Shown piece after piece: positions 58,275 through 64,000 of a stretch of 64,000 nt of DNA. The notes under the pieces are model-generated. The model searched no databases. It was not told the origin of the DNA and saw only the letters and a list, made by a program, of their open reading frames with translations. Positions within the stretch are counted from its first letter, which is position 1; every line of letters starts with the position of its first letter. Source of the stretch: Brevundimonas poindexterae (GTDB lineage: Bacteria > Pseudomonadota > Alphaproteobacteria > Caulobacterales > Caulobacteraceae); the NCBI RefSeq assembly GCF_020524625.1, contig NZ_JAIVLL010000002.1, forward strand, positions 434,001-498,000, read 5' to 3'. Position numbers and translations under genes: made by a program.

Positions 58275-59099
58275 ATGATCCAGGCGTTCCGCATCGACCG
58301 GTCACAGGAGGCCGCCTACGGGCGCGATCTGGCGCGGGCCTTCGGCGGCGCCCTGCTGTTCACCGTGCCCCTGCTGATGACCATGGAGATGTGGCAGCTG
58401 GGGCTCTACCTCGACGGGCGGCACCTGACGGTCTTCCTGCTGGCGGCCCTGCCCCTGCTGTTCGGTCTGGCGCGCTATGCGGGCTTCAGCGAGGACCGGG
58501 GCCTGCTGGCGGATGTGTTCGACATGCTGGCCGCCCTGGCCGTCGGCTTCATCACCGCTGCGGGCCTGCTGGTCGTGTTGAATGCCCTGCAGATCGGCGC
58601 GACCGGCGGCCAGATGCTGGCCCAGATCACGCTTCAGGCCGTGCCCGGGGCGCTGGGCGCCCTTTTGGCCCGGCGGCAGCTGGGTGAGACCACCGACGCG
58701 GATCGCGACGCCCGCGCCACCTATCCCGGCGAGTTGTTCCTGATGGTGGCCGGCGCGCTGTTCCTCGGCCTCAACGTCGCCCCGACCGAAGAGGTGATCC
58801 TGATCGCCTTTCGCGCCACGCCCTGGCACACGGTCGCCCTGGTCCTGCTGTCTCTCGGCCTGATGCACATCATCGTCTATCAGGCGGGCTTTGCCGGTCA
58901 GGAGGAACAGGGCCGGCCCCTGACCGCCTTCTTCCACTTCACCCTCGCGGGCTACGGCCTGGTGCTGCTGGTCTGCGCCCTGCTGCTGTGGATCTTCGGC
59001 CGGGCCGAGGGTCAGGCCCAGGCGCAGCTGGTGTCGACCACTGTCGTCCTGGCCTTTCCCGCCTCCATAGGGGCCGCCGCCGCGCGGCTGCTGGTCTGA
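58275..59099 (+). CDS. TIGR02587 family integral membrane protein
   Basis: This 274-residue protein is almost all hydrophobic, with about seven predicted membrane segments including ALLFTVPLLMTMEMWQLGLY and LGLMHIIVYQAGFAGQEEQG. The pattern LTMEMWQLG and LNVAPTEEVILIAF matches the TIGR02587 family as I recall it. Members are almost always followed by a TIGR02588 gene, as they are here. The function is unknown. I use ATG 58275 and reject the in-frame start at 58257. Confidence 0.82.
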   Translation: MIQAFRIDRSQEAAYGRDLARAFGGALLFTVPLLMTMEMWQLGLYLDGRHLTVFLLAALPLLFGLARYAGFSEDRGLLADVFDMLAALAVGFITAAGLLVVLNALQIGATGGQMLAQITLQAVPGALGALLARRQLGETTDADRDARATYPGELFLMVAGALFLGLNVAPTEEVILIAFRATPWHTVALVLLSLGLMHIIVYQAGFAGQEEQGRPLTAFFHFTLAGYGLVLLVCALLLWIFGRAEGQAQAQLVSTTVVLAFPASIGAAAARLLV

Positions 59100-59102
59100 T
59101 CC

Positions 59103-59492
59103 ATGGCAAAGACCTCCGCAAGGACTGCTGACAAGCCCCGCTGGAAGCACCCCCGCCTCGAATGGGCCATGGCGGCGCTGGGGCTGGTGCTGACGCTGGC
59201 CACCCTGATCATCGTGCTGAAGGCGGCCGGGGCCACCGCGCCGCCCGACCTGTCCGTGCGTCTGGTCGAGGCCCGGCCCATGGGCGATCAGTGGGTGGCC
59301 GAGGTCGAGGTCAGCAATCGCGGTGACGCCACCGCCGCCTCGGTCGAGGTCGAGGGGGGCACGGCCCCCGATGTGGCCTCGGCCACGCTCGACTATGCCC
59401 CCGGCCACGGCCGCGAGCGGCTCAGCCTGGTCCTGCCCGCCCGTCCGGGCCCCGACACGCCATTTCGCATCCGGGGCTGGTCCGAGCCCTGA
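59103..59492 (+). CDS. TIGR02588 family protein
   Basis: This 129-residue protein has one N-terminal membrane helix (LEWAMAALGLVLTLATLIIV). The extracytoplasmic part contains WVAEVEVSNRGDATAASVEV, an immunoglobulin-like beta stretch, and ends PFRIRGWSEP. It matches TIGR02588 and starts three bases after the TIGR02587 stop codon. The two are probably one complex in the inner membrane. The role is unknown. Confidence 0.82.
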   Translation: MAKTSARTADKPRWKHPRLEWAMAALGLVLTLATLIIVLKAAGATAPPDLSVRLVEARPMGDQWVAEVEVSNRGDATAASVEVEGGTAPDVASATLDYAPGHGRERLSLVLPARPGPDTPFRIRGWSEP

Positions 59493-59514
59493 GATCGGCC
59501 TATCGTGCTTCTGT

Positions 59515-61563
<2,049 letters not shown>

Positions 61564-61692
61564 GACGTAGGAGTCGGCTGCACTGGTGCGGGGGACGAAA
61601 CCTTTGTTTCTCCTGAACTGAGTTCTCACCCTCTCGGCCGTCGAGTGCGCCGTCGTGGGCTGCTTCAGTGATCGAATTTAAGGTGCCGCGAG

Positions 61693-62895
61693 CTAGTTCG
61701 GGCGCCTTCGGAACTCGGCATAGAAGCCAGCTTTCTGAATATTCTCCAGCGCAGAACGAGCAGCGTCTCGAGCCGTCCGAAGTCTTTCTCGCTCAGCCCG
61801 AAGGCGAGCTAGCCGGAAGTCGTCGCTATCTGTTCTAGGCTTGCTTCTGAACACCGCATACGCGGCAGCACCGGCAGCGGCTAAAGTGGCGACGCCACCG
61901 ACTAGAGCGGTCGATACAGCCCACGACTCCAACCCGAAGTTAGTCGTTAGACCTTGCCCAGTCTCGAGAAATGAGACGGCAATCGCTGCGGCCAAGGCAA
62001 ACGAGGCGGTTCCGACGTTGGTTGCAGCCTGCGTCCAAACACGCTTCCTTTTTGCCTTAGCCATAAGATGATCGATCTCGGCTGAGAGATAATCAATGCT
62101 TGAGCTAATAGGATGAACCGTGTTTGCAAGAACTCTATCTCGCCATTCCTCGATTTTGCTCCCAATTTCGTCCGGGTAAATCTCATTCGCGATCGATGCA
62201 ATCGCTAGCGTATATCCGTTCGGCTCTTTCATATCGAGCGCCAGATCCCGCCTAGCCAGCGCGCGAACAACGTCCGCATCCCAAGGAATCGGCGGCAGAT
62301 ATCGGGCTATCGACAGTCCGTCGCCCACCAATGTTGCGAATTCAGGCAGCACTTTGTTGAAAAGCGTCCATGTACTGGAGGGGTCCATTACTTGCCCCAT
62401 TAGTATTTTTAACCTTTCCGTGCCCTGAGCAGAGAGTGGGTCATACTCACTAACCACCACCACTTCATCCGCCATTCCTGCCGTTATTCTTGCGTAAACG
62501 TCAGTACCAGCCTGAGCATCCATGATTACGAAATCATGCTCGTCCTCCCAGGCAGACAAGACCGATAAAAGGCTGGAATGGAATGTTTCCGGATTTACGG
62601 AGTCGGTATCGGACATATGAAAAGACGCAGGTGCGAAGTTTAACTTCGGAGTAATAGATACCAGATCGACAGTCGCTCCCTCATATTCGAAAAGCCCTCT
62701 CTGAGTACGCTGACTAGCCTTCTTGGTCCCGATAAGCTGGTTTAGATACAACAACGTCATGCCATTTGTTGCAGCATCTGTATCGATAAGCAGAACACGC
62801 TTTCCCAACAATGATAGGAACGTGCCAAGCGCACCCGCTGTTGTCGTTTTGCCAGACCCACCCTTCGAGCTCAAAAAGCAAAGCTTCCTTGCCAT
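61693..62895 (-). CDS. ParA/MinD-like ATPase with C-terminal membrane segments
   Basis: This 400-residue protein has the deviant Walker A KGGSGKTT at residues 11-18, LLIDTDAATNGMT as switch region and VIMDAQAGTD at about 123-132 as Walker B/switch II. This places it in the ParA/MinD/Soj family. It differs from the usual members in having two hydrophobic helices (about 291-311 and 325-348) and a charged helical tail rich in Arg and Glu (about 358-390). ATG 62895 overlaps the stop of the upstream gene as TGATG. Base composition is visibly lower in GC than the rest of the window. The target cargo is unknown. Confidence 0.78.
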   Translation of the reverse strand: MARKLCFLSSKGGSGKTTTAGALGTFLSLLGKRVLLIDTDAATNGMTLLYLNQLIGTKKASQRTQRGLFEYEGATVDLVSITPKLNFAPASFHMSDTDSVNPETFHSSLLSVLSAWEDEHDFVIMDAQAGTDVYARITAGMADEVVVVSEYDPLSAQGTERLKILMGQVMDPSSTWTLFNKVLPEFATLVGDGLSIARYLPPIPWDADVVRALARRDLALDMKEPNGYTLAIASIANEIYPDEIGSKIEEWRDRVLANTVHPISSSIDYLSAEIDHLMAKAKRKRVWTQAATNVGTASFALAAAIAVSFLETGQGLTTNFGLESWAVSTALVGGVATLAAAGAAAYAVFRSKPRTDSDDFRLARLRAERERLRTARDAARSALENIQKAGFYAEFRRRPN

Positions 62896-63473
62896 CAGAG
62901 CCTCCACTCAGCAGATTTGTCTTCGATAGAAGACATCTCGTTTACGAGAATCTGACCGCTCGGAGGATCTCCAAGAAAATCCAATGCCTTCGCTAGGTTA
63001 TCGCCGAGCTTCGCAATAACCGACTCAGCGCTTCTTTCGCCGCGACGGAATGCTTCTATCGCAGAGACTATCATTCGGACTGTCGCATCTGCTCGCCTCA
63101 ACGCGTCCTCCCGATCCCGAATCGTATCGAGTGCGCGAGCAAGATAGTCGATATGTGTACACGGGCTTGCTGCGTAAACCGTGTACGCAGCTCTTAGTTG
63201 TGACTGGGTGGATGCGTTATATTCGTCTATCCGGAACATCAGTTCCGATATTTTATCCTCGTACTGCCCCGCAACTTCACCCCCGAGTTCTTGTGCTGCG
63301 TTGACGTTCGCTTTCGCCTTTACGGTCACGGCCTTGAAGGAAAGAGGGAATGCGTCATCGAGTTTTTTGAAGACCTCCCGTGTAGTGCCGTCTGGGCACC
63401 TGACTGTCCGAGATTTCTCCCATGGTAAACTGAAAACCAATTTTCCCTCCCCGTCCCCAACCAGTGATGGCAT
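62895..63473 (-). CDS. Unrecognised helical protein coupled to the ParA-like ATPase
   Basis: This 192-residue protein has no signal peptide or membrane segment. The first 45 residues look beta-rich (GKLVFSLPWEKSRTVRCPDG) and the rest is predicted helical, with KISELMFRIDEYNASTQSQL and LARALDTIRDREDALRRADA as likely coiled or amphipathic stretches. No family came to mind. Its stop overlaps the ATPase ATG, so the products are probably made in a fixed ratio and may bind each other. Codon use is as un-GC-biased as that of the ATPase gene. Confidence 0.7.
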   Translation of the reverse strand: MPSLVGDGEGKLVFSLPWEKSRTVRCPDGTTREVFKKLDDAFPLSFKAVTVKAKANVNAAQELGGEVAGQYEDKISELMFRIDEYNASTQSQLRAAYTVYAASPCTHIDYLARALDTIRDREDALRRADATVRMIVSAIEAFRRGERSAESVIAKLGDNLAKALDFLGDPPSGQILVNEMSSIEDKSAEWRL

Positions 63474-63518
63474 GAAACGACCCTCAACGGGAAGCTATAG
63501 TTTAGCTTGGCTTAGAGG

Positions 63519-63755
63519 CTAGGCCTCTCTCGCCATCCCCCGCAACGCCTCTTCAAACACCCCCGCCGGCTGCCCCCCTGAGATCAACCACTTCCCCTCT
63601 ACCGCCACGGCAGGCACGGCGGTGATGCCGCGGCTACGCCACAGGGCCTCGGTGTCGCGGACCTCGGCGGCATAAAGGGCGTCCACCGGCGCTCCGGCTT
63701 CCGGAGAAACCGGGGGACTTGCGCCCGGCCCCGCCTCGGTCATTCTGTGCCCCAT
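63519..63755 (-). pseudogene. 5'-truncated FrnE/DsbA-like oxidoreductase
   Basis: This 78-codon frame reads GAPVDALYAAEVRDTEALWR and GITAVPAVAVEGKWLISGGQ, followed by PAGVFEEALRGMARE. That is the C-terminal third of FrnE-type DsbA-family proteins (GIxxVPxxxxxGxxxISGxQPxxxFxxAL), normally about 200 residues. The thioredoxin fold with its CxxC active site is absent. The 5' end borders the next open frame directly, so the missing part was probably deleted. A very short functional protein cannot be excluded. Confidence 0.6.
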
Positions 63756-63856
63756 GACCCGGCCCCTAGCCCCCGCCCGTCGCCGTCCGCTCCGCCAGGG
63801 CCGGCGCCGTCGCGTCCGGCGCGGGCGCCCTGGGGACCGGGGCGGTCGGCTCGCTG

Positions 63857-64000
63857 ATGCTGGGCGCGCTCGCCGTGGGGGCGCTGGCCATCGGCGCCCT
63901 GGCCATCGGCCGGCTTTCGGTGGGCCGTGCCCGGGTGCGCCGCCTGCATGTGGACGAGCTCAGCGTCGGCCGCCTGCGCATCGGACGGATCGAGCGGATC
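63857..64000 (+). CDS. Glycine/alanine-patterned membrane-associated protein (partial)
   Basis: A frame running off the right edge reads LGALAVGALAIGALAIGRLS, then VGRARVRRLHVDELSVGRLR. Short repeats of the form LAIGAL and VGRLR suggest a hydrophobic hairpin followed by a beta-solenoid-like stretch with alternating R/V. Such proteins are common and uncharacterised in alphaproteobacteria. ATG 63857 is the first in-frame ATG, but protein-like codons extend upstream to a TAG at 63767-63769, so the true start is unclear. The gene is incomplete. Confidence 0.5.
   Translation, partial: MLGALAVGALAIGALAIGRLSVGRARVRRLHVDELSVGRLRIGRIERI

Noticed and set aside
63754..63856. ATG at 63754 as start of the last gene
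   Set aside because: It is in another frame from the LAIGAL-repeat protein; joining the two would require a frameshift for which there is no direct evidence.
63740..63981. Two minus-strand frames overlapping the right edge
   Set aside because: They translate to repetitive Ala/Pro/Thr/Arg sequence and are shadows of the plus-strand LAIGAL-repeat protein.

Overview
The window is chromosomal DNA from a GC-rich alphaproteobacterium, most likely Brevundimonas or another member of the Caulobacteraceae. The grounds are the uniformly high GC, Caulobacter-like gene orders (secA / ppiC-like / argJ / mutT and comF / grxC / nitrilase / DUF1178 / ubiG / lysC / ptsP / rodZ-like / ispG / prfA), a plant-type glutamate-cysteine ligase, ubiquinone biosynthesis, poly-3-hydroxybutyrate metabolism and two large TonB-dependent receptors. 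I cannot name the species. I see no rRNA, tRNA, insertion sequence, prophage or CRISPR array. No gap between genes exceeds 300 bases; the longest is about 286 bases, between secA and the PPIase gene.

Layout. 1-8.5 kb: housekeeping genes (AlgH/YqgE, peroxiredoxin, a hybrid histidine kinase, a pyrD / DUF952 / sixA-like run, a methyltransferase and gloB). 8.5-15 kb: phaB, a zinc alcohol dehydrogenase, GFA and DUF72 proteins, gshA, rsmE, ppk2. 15-18.6 kb: two acyl-CoA dehydrogenases under a MerR regulator. 18.6-25.1 kb: a small DUF2256 gene, doxX, selO, nhaA and a TonB receptor closed by a strong terminator. 25.1-30.5 kb: a lipoprotein, hmgA, a TonB-C-like protein, two more acyl-CoA dehydrogenases and sapC. 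30.6-34.2 kb: a zinc module, with a znuD-like receptor and a divergent zur separated by a perfect inverted repeat that looks like a Zur operator. 34.2-39 kb: mmsA, two unrecognised exported or anchored proteins, and a class V aminotransferase-fold enzyme. 39-49 kb: secA, PPIase, argJ, mutT, an Flp pilin, comF, grxC and related genes, plus a pseudogene remnant. 49-59.5 kb: ubiG divergent from the lysC-to-prfA run, then a TIGR02587/TIGR02588 membrane pair. 59.5-61.6 kb: thiC behind a TPP riboswitch.

The most unusual part is 61.6-63.5 kb. It is a compact, visibly lower-GC block carrying two translationally coupled genes: an unrecognised helical protein, then a ParA/MinD-like ATPase with two predicted membrane segments and a charged helical tail. 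The block ends at a 5'-truncated FrnE/DsbA gene. This is my best candidate for an undescribed system, but its function cannot be read from the sequence.

Most functional calls rest on family motifs seen in the translations. Start codons were chosen by hand from Shine-Dalgarno position, overlaps and family-like N-termini, and alternatives are noted where they matter.
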